Source: Dolomedes plantarius (lineage: Eukaryota; Arthropoda; Arachnida; Araneae; Dolomedidae). Taken from it: DNA of 64,000 bases. The notes beneath the pieces are model-generated. The model was not told the DNA's origin. It made no database searches and saw nothing but the letters and a program-made list of their open reading frames with translations. This document shows, one piece after another, positions 1-11,395 of this stretch. Every line of letters starts with the position of its first letter. Positions within the stretch are counted from its first letter, which is position 1. A program made the translations under genes and the position numbers. The stretch is taken from positions 45,474,893 through 45,538,892 of the forward strand of contig OU015492.1 in the NCBI GenBank assembly GCA_907164885.2. Direction: 5' to 3'.

Positions 1-1547
1 TTAATATCTTAAAATGATTATTAAGCTTTCATTATCTTTCTAAGAATTTTTTTCCAAGTGACAGACATCAATAGCCAACCCTCTTGGTTTGTGACATTCT
101 TCCCACCTTGCTGCGCTACAGAGTACAGTTTATTAAATGTATAATGTAAAATGAAAAATATATTGATTAGGAGCTGGGCTTATTGCAAGGTACATATGTA
201 GTTAATATAGGCTGTAATAATACAGCGACGAAGGATTTCGTTGACAGGTGCCCACATCAGGTCATGTTCAGCATCATCATGTCAGATTCCAGTAACTTCC
301 GCTAGACTCCGAGACAGCTCAATCGGCTCTCTATATCGTCCGAGATCCAGGGAACAGCAAGCGAAACTCTGTCGACCTTCTCTCGATTTGGAGGGGCTGT
401 TGTCCGTTTACCAGGTACATTTTGCCCCCCCCCCTTTTTCTTTCATTGGACAGTGGGCTGCCTTTCTCTTAGCAGTTGCTGCCCCAATTGGTCCCTTATT
501 TCACTGCTCATGTTCACAGTCTACCAAGTACCTCCCCACCATAATTTTCGTTTGGGATACCACTTTGACCATTATCTGAAAGTTTTATTGTGGGCCATAA
601 AATAACTTCACCATCTATTTTGCAACATTTATAGTCTTTTGCTCGCTATCAATGGCCACACAGACAGCTTAACTTTTATGCCACCTTAGTGTTCCTCAAA
701 TCTTAATTTACTTTTGGCCTCTTGAATTGTTATAACAGTTTTATTATTGACCGTCTCTCGACCACACATCGCGGTGAATTATAACATTCAGCGCTTCTAC
801 AGTTAAACAAAAAATATGTAATTCTAGCATATGCTCATCTTAATTAATAATACAAATATACTCGACCCAATCTTTCGGTTTTGCGTTAAAATCTAAAGTC
901 TTGTCGCTCGACAGCAATCTCACCAGTCAACCTCAGGAACCTCATCTTAAGACCGGAACCCGATCCTGCTCCCAACCTAAACAACCAGCTAGACAAACTC
1001 CATCATCCAAAGATCCAATGCAACAACCATTCTCTCCATCACCGCCAACAGAACCAGAGCATCCACCTGGCCCATGGGCAACTAGCAAAGGAGCAGCAAG
1101 CCTACTTAACCCTAATAACTAATTTCCCACACTCTATAATTTTGCAAATCTCTGTGGCAACGTACGCTCAAGCCTCCACTGGACACAACCGAGACCTCAT
1201 CCGCAAGCAGTAACCTTCTTCCACAAATCCAAAAGTTATCCAAAAGAATTTTTTTTTCAATTACTATATTACTCTCAACTTGTTCCTGGTTCCACTCGGC
1301 TCTTGTCCCTTATTATTTATTTTAAATTGCTTATGCATAATCAATGGCACTATGCCTAACTAAATACAATATTATAATATGAACATTAGCAATTCATTTT
1401 AAGAAATTATTCATCTTAATTAATAAAGTAATCTTAATTAATAAATTAATATTAATTAATATATACTCGTATATATATAGATGTGTGTGTGTGTGCGCGC
1501 GCGGAGGCTCTTGAGAGATATTCGCAAAATAAACCGCAGAAATTGTA
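1..1547. other. Unassigned AT-rich DNA
   Basis: I see no supported gene here. A stretch near 900-1125 is rich in C and poor in G on the plus strand and reads as a proline-rich peptide of about 70 residues, but it lacks an ATG start and matches no family I recognise. A run of ten C lies near 426-435. AT and GT/GC dinucleotide microsatellites lie near 1450-1503. An old LTR-element fragment is possible, but no repeat pair or primer-binding site was seen. Confidence 0.5.
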
Positions 1548-1816
1548 AACTACTTCCTAACTGGGAGCACCATACAACTGAGTCAACATTACCCCCTTGT
1601 GCCACTTCAATTTGGACCCAGCACCCTCAGGGGAGACATTTAGAGGGCTCGCACATTCCCGAACCCCCTGACCCCGTGAAAAGGACTTTTCGGTCGAAGG
1701 ATTTAACATAATTTAACATGCCCACAACCGGCCAAGACACGAAGGTAGTTAAAGGCGTTCGTCGGGATTCAAACTGAGCGCACCCAGTCCGAAACTCAAC
1801 GCGCTACTACTAGGTC
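1548..1816 (-). repeat. tRNA-derived SINE, eroded
   Basis: On the minus strand this begins with a tRNA-like head: an A-box-like stretch near 1795-1810 and a B-box-like stretch near 1767-1777. The downstream body resembles the SINEs at 20624 and 28458, including the shared tail phrase around 'gctgggtccaaattgaag'. It is diverged and has no clear AAC-rich tail or target duplication. The family match is seen by eye; the exact ends are estimates. Confidence 0.65.
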
Positions 1817-2507
1817 TATTTTTAAGCCTATTTTTTTCTGTGAATAGGATTTACTTTTGCAACATTCGTAAATAGTATTTTAATAACCTTTTCAATCAGC
1901 TTATGGAAAGCAAAGCTGATAATGGATATATATATATATGTAATAGCACGGGCGCGGGCCGACGAAGGAAGGGCTGAGTGGCATAGTTTTGAGTAATGGT
2001 TCATCTTGTCGCCCGGCCGTGCATCACAAATGTTTAAATCATTTCCCGCATTTCATCTCCACCCTCGGACACAAATCATAACACAAGTTTAAAGAATTAC
2101 ATTTTATTTATTTCGCCGACCGCTCCGTCGGTATGGATGCAGCAAGAGAAAATACAGGAATCCGTCCTACTTCCGGGTAACAATCATTATATAAACTTCA
2201 GTCCATCACGTGATTAAAGGGTGTGTCTTAATAGCTGATTGGTTTAAAGTTGTTGTGGATGTGCAGAACTGATTTAAACTTGTACTGACGCCGCACCGCG
2301 TCCTTTTAGTTAAAAAAGACAGCCATCTTGAATGATTTTGCCGAAGGCTGTAATAATGGAATTTAACACGAATGCCCAAAGGGAATTGAATGTTTTAAGG
2401 GATTAAAAAAGGGTTTGTAATTTGGAATAGTAAAGTGAGGAATTAATAGTTTTTAAATGTTGAGTGTTGAATTAAGAAATTACTAGTTTTTTAATATTAT
2501 ATATATA
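1817..2507. other. Unassigned DNA with a GC-rich patch
   Basis: No gene recognised. A short (TA)n run is at about 1926-1938. A GC-rich patch at 1946-2032 contains an imperfect inverted repeat (GCACGG...CCGTGC) that stands out from its AT-rich surroundings. It could belong to an LTR or another mobile element, but no second copy is in the window. Confidence 0.35.
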
Positions 2508-3340
2508 CAGTGGAACCTTGCTTAACGAGCACCTCGCATAACGAGTATTCCGCATAACGAGCAAAATAAATCGTAAAAAAATGGCTCGCTTAACGAGCAA
2601 CATTTCGCATAACGAGTGACGTGGAAGGAAGTCCCCTCTTCACGTCACTCGGATCTTCACGTCACCAGGATCGTCAACGGCCGAAAAATAAGTATTTAAG
2701 GTTAGTCATGTATGGTTCGAGAAGCAAATATCATGGGACTGGAGGATAACACTGATATTGAGTAGCTTGTGGAAGAGCACAACCAACAGCTGACCACCGA
2801 ACAGCTATTAGAATTGCAGTGTCTTTCACAGCAAGCAGTTGTAGAGGAGAGTTTCTCAGTGAAGAAGGACGAAGAAACAGCAAAGAAACAATCTTCTGGC
2901 GCAATAAAAGAAATGATAAAAGCATGGGAAACTGTTGCATCGTAAGTTAGAAAGCATCACCCTGATAAGACGGTGGCTATGCGCGCTATAAATTTATTCA
3001 ATGACAATGCAGTGACACATTTTCAGCAAATTTTGAAGCGCCGAGAAAAACAAATGTCGCTACATAGCTTTCTAGTAAAAAAATTAGGTATGTGTGATAA
3101 ATTCGTAAATAATAAACTACATATGGATGAATTTGCTCCTCAAGAATTTATGTATAAGTAATTTTCTTTAAATAATAAACGTTACATCTAAAAAATTTTG
3201 AGTATTTTTTGGCATGGAACGCATTATCGTATTTTACTCGTACATTAATTTATATGGGAAAAATTGTTTCGCTTAACGAGTGTTTCGCATTACGAGTAAG
3301 ACTCTAGAGCGAATTATGCTAGTTATGCGAGGTTCCACTG
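2508..3340 (+). mobile_element. Deleted pogo/Tigger transposon
   Basis: The element starts CAGTGGAACC and ends GGTTCCACTG, flanked on both sides by TA (2506-2507 and 3341-3342), the target duplication of the Tc1/mariner/pogo superfamily. The ends carry repeated 'taacgag' motifs that extend the inverted repeat. At 833 bp it is far shorter than a complete Tigger element of about 2.4 kb. Only the last part of the transposase gene remains, so it cannot move by itself. Confidence 0.9.
2733..3161 (+). pseudogene. Tigger transposase, C-terminal remnant
   Basis: The frame from 2733 to 3161 reads like the C-terminal tail of Tigger/TIGD1-type transposases: an acidic segment with LTTEQLLELQC, then SSGAIKEMIKAWETV, then NLFNDNAVTHFQQILKRR and a final SLHSFLVKK motif. 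The N-terminal DNA-binding domains and the DDE catalytic core are absent. Two in-frame stops (TAG at 2763, TAA at 2943) interrupt it. The product would be non-functional; the family assignment is firm because several tail motifs occur in order. Confidence 0.85.
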
Positions 3341-3645
3341 TATGTATATATATGTTACCGTTAAAGTATATAATGCAGTTATTTCATAGAATACCTAGTT
3401 ATTCTATAAAATAACTGATCGTGTCCGTTAAAGTGTGTAATATGTTATTAATTTGACACTTTAACTAGTTATTCTATGAAATAACTAGGTATTCTATAAA
3501 TTAACTAATGAGAGACAGTTAAAGTGTAAAATAAACAATTTATCTAAAATGAAATTAAACTAATGATAGACAATTAAAATGAAAAAGAAGCAATTTATCT
3601 AATTTATGCAGCGTTTAAATGTATTTATGGAAACGTACCATAAAA

Positions 3646-4437
3646 TCATTTGTTACAACAAGGATTACTAAAATGACACTTGGAATTACAAAGAACATTA
3701 TTTCTAAAAGAAAAACATTTTTTTGTTGACACACTGTGTTTTACACGAAATTTTTTAAATCCCTGACCAGAACCTAAACTTTGAGCTGTTGCAACCGACC
3801 GGAGTGATATTTCTACATCCGGTACTTCTTCGATTTTAATTAATTTTTGTTCGCAGACACTGAACTGGGATCGGGAATATAATTGTTTTATGCGGCCGTT
3901 TCTTGCGCCCAATTGGAAAAATCCTTCTTCGGTTATTTTTATGATGAGAGCTAAAATAGATTTGGCATCACCTTTTCCTCTGTCAACTTCAGGCACTGGG
4001 ATACGGACGGTAAACCCCACAGAGGCTTCAGAATGAGATTTATCCGACATTAATTTCATCTTTTTCGCTTGAATTTCTAAACATTTTTTAGACTTTTCTC
4101 TTTTTCTTTGAACATTAAGTTCATTAAAACACAATTTGCAGATTTTCTGCTCAACTTCATCTTCTGAAACATAATCTTCCGAACATGTTATATGGACAGG
4201 CTCCATACATTTGAAGCAAACTATATCTTCACTGCATTCTTTTAAACAGACAACACATACTTTCGTAATGGGATTATTTAATACTGTTTGTTCAACTACT
4301 TTTTCATTATCAGGTTGAGAAGAAACATTCATTGCAGTCAAAGTATTTTGTAATTGATCTTCGTCGACCAACGAATTAAGTGCTTCCTTCGGAATGGCAG
4401 TTGTTGACAGTCCAACTCTAGCTGCGCAACCAAACAT
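3646..4437 (-). pseudogene. Ginger transposase, C-terminal part (PHD finger, Cys-rich tail)
   Basis: This 263-residue frame continues the integrase frame after a one-base shift near 4447-4452. Residues 61-103 form a Cys4-His-Cys3 pattern (C61, C64, C74, C77, H82, C85, C100, C103), that of a PHD finger. The tail contains GQGFKKF and ends LCNSKCHFSNPCCNK, which resembles the CXC-like tail of related KRBA2-like proteins. As I recall that family, several tail positions here that read F, V or S are usually Cys, so the tail may be decaying while the PHD ligands are complete. No independent gene is likely; it is the second half of one transposase. Confidence 0.75.
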
Positions 4438-5377
4438 AGCCTCGTAGGGGGGACCTTTTAATACCAGAATGGAACGCTCTGTTCTTCATAAACTGGATAA
4501 ATTTTAACCCGTTACTCCACGAAGTTGACTGGCTGTCTTGCATCCAAGTCGTCAACATATTTTCTATGTCCTGATTGGCTCTCTCAACACTGCCTTGGCT
4601 TTGGCTATGTCTTGGTTTGCCATGCACGATCTTAAGCTCTGGCCAAGTTACTTTTAAGTCATCAATAAGTTTGTTACAAAATTCTCTTCCATTGTCCGAC
4701 TGCAATATACATGGGGCTCCAAACAACAGGAATATATCAAGCAACTGTCCTGCAACTTCTTCTGCTCTCTTTGTTTGAAGAGGTCTTAAAACCACGAACT
4801 TTGTAAGGTGATCTTGATAAACTAAAATAAATTTATAGTTTCCATCAGGTTGTGATTGAAAATCTATGAGGTCAACCTGACATCTTGAATTCATATGTGA
4901 AAAAATCATGGGCTTAACAACAACACCTTTTCTGCTCGCTTTGCGTTTTTGTTGACAAGATTCACAAAAATTCAGGAAAATCTTAATATCATTTTGCGTA
5001 ATATTTTTGTAACGACGATTAAGTTCTTTTATCATTCGGTCTCTACCACCGTGCCCAATAGATAAATGAGTTTCGTACAAAATGTCAAACAAAGAATCAC
5101 TTGAGCAATAAAACATTACATCTGGTGTTGCATTTGTTACTGGGACTATTAATTTTTCTACTCCTTGAACTTCAAGGACATCGTAATGTTGAAGTAACCA
5201 ATAATCACGTGGCACTTTCTTATCTGATGTTTTAGATTTCTGTACATCAGCTATCAAACTTAATAATTTTTCACGGGTGAGCAAAGAACTGTTATCTTTC
5301 ACATCACGCTTATTTAGTAAAGATTCAAACTTTTCTTTCATTGCAGCTTTTTTTTCGTTATCACTTAAAGAATTCAT
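4418..5377 (-). CDS. Ginger transposase, integrase part (frameshifted at its end)
   Basis: This 319-residue frame is an integrase-like transposase. Residues 104-141 form an HHCC zinc-binding region (H104, H109, C138, C141, with IGHGGRDRM between). The catalytic triad is D169 (in QVDLIDF), D228 (in LQSDNGREF) and E265 (in GSVERANQD), giving 36 residues between D228 and E265. The organisation matches KRBA2-like/Ginger proteins. The start at 5377 gives an N-terminus of the length I expect for the family. The frame ends early: at a run of six G on the plus strand (4447-4452) the reading shifts by one base, and the expected continuation lies in the overlapping frame at 3646-4437. All catalytic residues are present. 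Confidence 0.85.
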   Translation of the reverse strand: MNSLSDNEKKAAMKEKFESLLNKRDVKDNSSLLTREKLLSLIADVQKSKTSDKKVPRDYWLLQHYDVLEVQGVEKLIVPVTNATPDVMFYCSSDSLFDILYETHLSIGHGGRDRMIKELNRRYKNITQNDIKIFLNFCESCQQKRKASRKGVVVKPMIFSHMNSRCQVDLIDFQSQPDGNYKFILVYQDHLTKFVVLRPLQTKRAEEVAGQLLDIFLLFGAPCILQSDNGREFCNKLIDDLKVTWPELKIVHGKPRHSQSQGSVERANQDIENMLTTWMQDSQSTSWSNGLKFIQFMKNRAFHSGIKRSPLRGYVWLRS

Positions 5378-5835
5378 TGTTCAAGGCAATTTAAGGTCTT
5401 AAAAATAATTGCACTTTAACGTAAGCAAACTAAATTAACGTAATAACAAATAACTAAATTATAAAACTTAAAAAAATAAATGTATCTCAATACCTGATAT
5501 GTGGAAACAGTATTTGACGAACAGCAGCCGGCACTGTACGTGCAAGCAATCAATTAACCGGAATGAACTGGCGCCAACACGCTAAACAAGTTCTCTCCCT
5601 ATGGCCTGGAATAGTTCATAAATGCAGTAAGGGTGGAAGGCAAATGTATTTGTCGTGCGAGATATATGATAAAGATTATTTTACTCTTTAACGGGCTGCA
5701 GATCGTTATTCTATGAAGTAACTAGTTAAACCATGAAATACAAGAGAGTTTTACACTTTAACGGACACGATCAGTTATTTCATGGAATAACTAGGTATTC
5801 TATAAAATAACGGATTTCATACTTTAACGGTAACA

Positions 5836-5860
5836 TATATATATATATATATATATATAT
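5836..5860. repeat. (TA)n microsatellite
   Basis: A pure TA run separates the right end of the Ginger element from the left end of the mariner copy. It gives both elements TA-containing flanks. Confidence 0.9.
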
Positions 5861-6003
5861 GTAGGCTGTACGCACATTTTTTAGACGATTTTGGTAAGCG
5901 GTAATAAAAAATCGTTTGCTGCAAAAGAAATAATTGCAATTGTACTATGTTTTTAAAAGTCAAAATTATCGTCTGCGGCTTGAAAGTTTTGTTTTTATTC
6001 AAA

Positions 6004-6239
6004 ATGGCGTTTTTAACAAAGCAGTGGTTCGAAGGCTACATTTATGTTCTTTCCGAAGAGAAATATGCATACTCCGTTATCCAAAAACGATGTGAGAGTC
6101 ATGGTTTTGTAATATCTAAAGCGTCGATAGGTAATATCGTCAATAAGAAAGGAAAAAAACGTCAAATTGGAGCCTCAAGTGGGACAAAAATTCCAAACAA
6201 GTATCCAAGGAAAAAACGGACATCTTCGACTATTGCAAA
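6004..6239 (+). pseudogene. Mariner transposase copy A, N-terminal part
   Basis: The frame starts at ATG 6004 (MAFLTKQW...) and covers the N-terminal DNA-binding region of the mariner-like transposase, including the basic stretch KKGKKRQIG. It is cut after residue 78 or so by the hAT insertion at 6240. The matching 3' part resumes at 11396. The same N-terminus is seen in copy C (41923) and, with a lost start codon, in copy B (40399). Confidence 0.85.
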
Positions 6240-6345
6240 CAGGGACGGATTTCCCATAAGGCCAACCTAGGCCATGGCCTAGGATGCAGCCGTTAAGAGG
6301 GCGTATATTTAGAAGAAGCAACAACCAAATTATAAAATTTTTATA

Positions 6346-8789
6346 CAATGGGTGATCGGTTAACGAACAGTTCGGACTGCGAACAATTCGGATAACGAAC
6401 ACTTTCACAAAAGATTTTTGTGTTCGGACAACGAACATATGTTCGGATAACGAACTAAAACGAATTCTACCGAACACCTCTGTGACAAAAGGTCGAAAAA
6501 AGTTTCTAGTAGTCCAAGATCAACCAAGGGTTGGTTCAGTGAGTTTATCTAATAATTCTAATCAAGAAGTCTACAAACGACACAATTTTAGTTATAAACA
6601 TTTATTTTACATGTATGTATAACCCTTAAAGGGGGTCTTCAAATTTCCACCAATCTAAGAGCCATGCTTACATGACGAAGTTCCATCTAGTCGAATTCTA
6701 AAAACGGTGGGGCGCTGCTCGCTACGTCATACATTTCGTCACAACCTCTCGTCAGAGCTCGGAGCACTCGACACGGTCGCATACTGCGTAGTTTGCGTCG
6801 AAACTTTGTGAATTGTACACGTAACCTTTATGTATGCTAGTTTGTTTTTGCCCTTCTGAATTTGTGAACCCCTTATAAAAAATAAATTAAAGTAAAAATA
6901 AAAATATTAGAAAATCTGGCAATATTATGAGGCCTAAAAAAAGTGAAGTGTCAAGAACTGTGCTCACCATATAAACCAAGCAAGAGATTATAGCCAACGT
7001 AGAGAGTGGGCAGAAGATATCTGATGTTGCTAGGCAATATGGCTTGAACAGGTCTACAGTAGGCACAATCTTAGCTAAGAAAGATATCATCAAGAAGACT
7101 CAAGCAGCTGAAGGAGTAACGAAAATCACATCTGAGAAGCAAATAAGTTCCATCCATGAAAAAATGGAGAGGTTGCTTTTAGCTTGGATAAACCAAAGAG
7201 AAATGAAAAGAAATGTAGTACGGCCATCATTCAAGAGAAGGCTAGAGAAATTTTTGAGAAGTTGAAAGAACAAACTCCAGGTTTGTCATCCTAGAAGTTA
7301 TAATTCAAGGCTACTTTTGGCTGGTTTGCAAAGTTTAAAAGGAGATCTGGCATTAAACATGTAGTAATGCATGGTGAGTCTGCTAGTACAGATAAAGAAG
7401 AAACTGAGAAGTTCTGTCTCAAATTTCAAGAATTCATTGAAAAAGAAGGGTATTGTCTACAACAAATTTTCAATTGTGATGAAACAGGTTTGTTTTGGAA
7501 GCGCATGCCGAACCGTACCTACATCACAAAAGATGAGAAAAGTTTTTCTGGGCATAAATCAATGAAAGACCGATTGACTTTACTTTTGGGAGCTAACGCT
7601 ATCTGTGATATGAAGCTTAAACCACTTCTCGTTTATTACTCTGAGAATCCTAGAGCATTCAAAAAATTTCCATAATCAAGAAAAGACTGCCAGTGATGTG
7701 CAGATCAAATCAGAGGGCATGGGTCCCGCAGGTTCTTTTCAAAGAATGCCTGTTTGAAGTTTGTGCTCCTAGCATCAAGGACTACCTTGACACCAATGGC
7801 TTGCCATTGAAAGCACTGCTGCTATTGGACAATGCACCAGGACACCCAAAGACCTTGAAGATAATTTGCTGATAGACTTTCCCTGGCTGACAGTTCAGTT
7901 TCTACCTCCGAATACCACTTCGTTAATTCAGCAAATGGATCAGAAGGTTATTGTGGGTTTCAAGAAATTGTAGACTCGCGCGCTGTTTCGTCGGTGTTTC
8001 AAAGCATGCCAATTATCTTCAACAATAACATTAAAAACATTTTGGAAAGAAAAATTTGACATTCTTGAAGCTATCCGACTCATTCAAAAGGCGTGGTCAG
8101 ATCTCACTCAACGACAGTTGATTTCTGATTGGCGAAAACTGTGTCCATCTTGTGTTCAGGGAGACGGAGATAATTCCCCTGAAATTATGAATGAAATTGG
8201 GACTATTGCTTAAGATCTGGAATTGGAGGTGAACGAGGATGACATTAAAGATTCTCATAATGGAACATGAAGATAAGCTAACAACAGAAGAACTCCAAGA
8301 AATCTTGAATGAAGAACACCAGCGAAATGTATCTCCTTCTGAAAAAGAAGACGAAAGAGGACCAATGACGACATCTGCTATTAAAGATCTTTTATAGAAG
8401 TGGGAGGATGTCAGAGCAACGGTCTTAGAATGGCACCCAAACCAAGCCGATGTCAATAGGGTTGGGGATCTCTACAACGACAATGCTATTAATCACTTCC
8501 AGAAAATTCTGGAGAAGAGAGAAAAGCAATCGACATTGGACATGTTCTTTAACGCCCCATTAACCAAAAAAAGTGATTAATTAATGTGCAAGACTGTATT
8601 ATTTTGGTAAAAAATAAACTTACTAAGAAATTATATATATATATCTTTTAATTTAATTTTTAGGGCCTCCAGGACGAATTAATCGAAGTCCCATAAAAAT
8701 CTATGGTAAATCGATGATCGGTTAACGAACATTTCGGTTTACGAACATAGTCATGGAACGGATTATGTTCGTAAACCGATCACCCACTG
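6346..8789 (+). mobile_element. Tigger/pogo transposon nested in the hAT element
   Basis: The ends read CAATGGGTGATCGGTTAACGAACA (split here over two motifs, ending at 6369) and, inverted, a matching repeat ending in CACTG at 8789, with TA on both sides (6344-6345, 8790-8791). Subterminal copies of the GGTTAACGAAC/CGGATAACGAAC motif lie within the first 120 bp. At 2444 bp it is full length for a Tigger element. It is wholly inside the hAT, so it inserted later. Confidence 0.92.
6927..8580 (+). pseudogene. Tigger transposase, full-length but broken
   Basis: Reading from ATG 6927, the pogo-type helix-turn-helix is visible (SDVARQYGLNRSTVGTILAKK, here joined across no break but listed in full only to position 7085). 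The CENP-B-like domain follows near 7130-7360. The DDE core shows NCDETGLFWKRMP near 7478, LLDNAPGHPK near 7827 and PPNTTSLIQQMDQ near 7906, so all three catalytic Asp are recognisable. The C-terminus has YNDNAINHFQKILEKREKQ and ends near 8580. An in-frame stop (TAA at 6972) follows the start closely, and frameshifts or stops near 7263, 7675, 7855 and 7970 break the rest. It once encoded a TIGD1-like protein of roughly 550 residues. Confidence 0.85.
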
Positions 8790-9199
8790 TATATATAAAA
8801 TGAGAACGTTAAATTTTTTTTCTTTTTCATTTTTATTTATATATTCTTAGTATCGCTAAAAATGTTATTTGCAATATACGCATTTTGAAATAACTTTTTC
8901 GTCAACTGACTAATAATTTTTTCCTTCTTTTTCTTTCATTCTTTTCCCAAACATCCATTATGAGTTAACGAGCCGCAGGTTAAGAATTCTTGCAATTTAA
9001 AGGGATAATGATTGCAGAAAGCAGTCGGACTTGAACCTCACAAATGAATACGTATCTCAATATGGTCTAAATCAGAATAAAAATGTTGATTTCTCAAAGT
9101 CGAAGAGGCAATACGGAGATAGAAGCTGATCATTTAATGGTAGTTACTTTAGCCGCTAACTAGTAAACAGTGATACGTAAGACTGAGGTTGGTTAGTAT

Positions 9200-11158
9200 A
9201 TTCAGAAAGTAAAGGAAGTGTCTTCTGCGGACCTTGCCTTTTCTTCCATTCTGGTACAAAGACTGAATCATCTTTTGTAAGAAATGGATTTAATGACTGG
9301 AAAATGTATCATCTAGACTGAAGGAACATGAAAATTCGGTTTGTCACAGAAATAACATCCTAATTTTAAAACATAGAGGAGCTAAACTTGGAAGAATCGA
9401 TATGCAACTAACTAAAATGGTTGATCAAGAAACTGAGTACTGGAGAAATGTGTTACACAGAGGGGTTGTAGTAATTAAAGCTCTTGATTCGCGTGGCTTG
9501 CCATTTAGAGGTCGAAATGAAATATTTGGTTCTAATAATAATGGCAACTACATGCTGATGTTGGAGACAATTTCTGTGTTTTATCAATTTTTGGCTGATC
9601 ACATCAGGAAATTCGGGAATCCAGGTAGTGGACAGGCATCCTATCTCTCATCTACTATTTGCGATGAGTTCATCGATCTCCTAGCTAAAAAAGTACTAAC
9701 GCATATTTCTAATGAAGCCAAAATATTAAAGTACTATTCCCTTGTTGTAGATTCAACTCCTGATATCTCGCATGTGGATCAGCTGTCGTTTGTTTTGCGA
9801 TATGTGAAAGAAAATGGGAAACCTGTTGAGAGATTTATAAAATTTTTATCTAACGTTGGCCACAAAGCCCATGAAATGTTTGAAGCTGTTATTAAGACTG
9901 TCACTGATCTCCACCTTGATATATTGAAATGTCGTGGTCAATCATATGGCAATGTAGCTAATATGGCTGGTGTTTACTCAGGTCTTCAGGCTAGGATACT
10001 TGAAGTTACTCCTCTTGCATCCTTCATGCCTTGTGTAGGACACTCTTTATATTTAGTGGGCACACATGCTGTAGATTGCTGCATTGAAGCCACATCGCTT
10101 TTTAAATTGCTTCAAGAATTTTATAATTTTTTTCTCGTCGTCTACAGCGAGGTGGGAAGCATTGAAGAAAAATAGCACCCTTACCGCAAAAAGCCTCTCC
10201 ACGACACGATGGTCGGCAAGATATGATGCTTGTAGAGCATTAAAAGAAGGTTGGTTTGCAGTCATAAAAGCTCTAAAATACTTTGAAAGTGACGAAAGTC
10301 AAAAATCAGGAACAAGAGCAGAAGCTAGAGGTTTACTAACGAAGTTGCAAAGGCTCGAAACAGTATTCATGGCACAGTTTTGGGGAACGGTGCTGATTAG
10401 ACTTCACCAAGTCAATAAGTATGTACAAAACGTAGAACTTGATGTTTCAGAAGTTGCCACAGTTCTTCAGTCACGCGTACAGTTCTTGTTAGAACTGCGA
10501 GAACAATTTGATATATATGAAAACAAAGCTCTAGATATTTCTGAAAAGAAAGTTTATGAGCGTGATGAAAAGCGTCAGGTTTTCAGAAAACTACAAGCTG
10601 ACGAAAAACGTGAAGGCGAAGTTAATTTAAACGGGCGTGATATCTTTAGAGTTAATACCTATTTCACGATTGTGGACAAACTCAAAGCAGAGTTTGAGAA
10701 GAGGTCACAAGCTTATAGAGAGCTCAGGTGAAAAATTTAAAGGAATTACGAAAATTTGATCACTGACTTCTCATGAGCCTGAAGAAGAGGGAAGAAAATT
10801 ATAGGCAATTTTTAAAGGTGATTTGGAGCCTGCATTATGTGATGAACTGCAACATCTAAAATCTAACATAATTGAGTGCAGCATTGGTTCGAAAAATCCC
10901 TTAGCAATTTGAAAGTGGCTACGTGAAAGTGGATTACAAACAGTGTATCAAAATGTCGATATCGTATTGAGAATGTTTGTGTGCACACCTACCACAAATG
11001 CCTCTGCAGAAAGATCTTTTTCTGCACTAAAAAGAATCAAGGATCATTTAAGATCTTTGCTGCAACAAGACAAACTAAATGCCTTGGCACTACTTTGCAT
11101 TGAAGCAGATTTAACAAGATCTGTTGACTTCAATGAAACTATTGAAAAATTTTCATAG
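9200..11158 (+). pseudogene. hAT transposase with TTF zinc finger, broken
   Basis: A TTF-type zinc finger remnant lies at about 9210-9350 (FCGPCLFF, later HENSVCH). The main frame 9402-10175 carries VVDSTPDISHVDQL with the first catalytic Asp, and SYGNVANM, where families of this type have YDN: the second catalytic Asp appears replaced by Gly. PCVGHSL follows. At a run of seven T (10127-10133) the frame shifts and continues as 10084-10731, with STTRWSARYDACRAL. After stops near 10732-10910, the C-terminal dimerisation domain is at 10943-11158 (NASAERSFSALKRIK). It resembles ZMYM1-like domesticated and mobile hAT proteins. It is inactive in this copy. Confidence 0.85.
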
Positions 11159-11395
11159 ACGAAAGTACGAAGGAAAAAATTTTAATTGTAATTTTTAGAT
11201 AAATTAGAAGAAATTATGCAGAAAATATTTTTAAAAATATATTATTCAAATGTTTATTAAGTATATATGTTTCAAAAACTCTTACTGTATATTAAATCTA
11301 ACGTTATAAGTCAAAAATTCAAATGGAAGGAAGGGGGCGCAAAATGGTGCTTTGGCCTAGGTAGAAAAATATGTAAATCCGTCCCTGATTGCAAA

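Larger units (their letters stand above)
3353..5835 (-). mobile_element. Ginger-type DNA transposon, nearly complete
   Basis: The element begins TGTTACCGTTAAAG and ends with its reverse complement at 5835. The terminal inverted repeats are imperfect and about 85 bp long, with further inner copies of the CCGTTAAAGT motif. The TGTNR-type end fits the Ginger superfamily, whose transposase derives from or is related to Gypsy-type integrase. The flanks are TATA on both sides, which fits a 4-bp duplication but lies within (TA)n and so is not decisive. It encodes an integrase with a PHD finger and Cys-rich tail on the minus strand. Confidence 0.85.
6240..11387 (+). mobile_element. hAT transposon (Tip100/ZMYM1-like), with a nested Tigger
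   Basis: The ends are CAGGGACGGATTT and AAATCCGTCCCTG, flanked by a perfect 8-bp target duplication ATTGCAAA (6232-6239 and 11388-11395), the hAT signature. Both ends also share a subterminal CCTAGGCC motif in opposite orientation. Without the nested Tigger it is about 2.7 kb. It encodes a TTF-type zinc finger and hAT transposase related to ZMYM1-like proteins. Several frameshifts and a changed catalytic residue show that this copy is inactive. Confidence 0.92.

Noticed and set aside
901..1122. Proline-rich 73-residue frame
   Set aside because: No ATG start, no family resemblance, and explained by C-rich composition on this strand.
1939..2400. Solo LTR
   Set aside because: A TG start and AATAAA-like bases can be found, but no matching second LTR, CA end or target duplication is visible.
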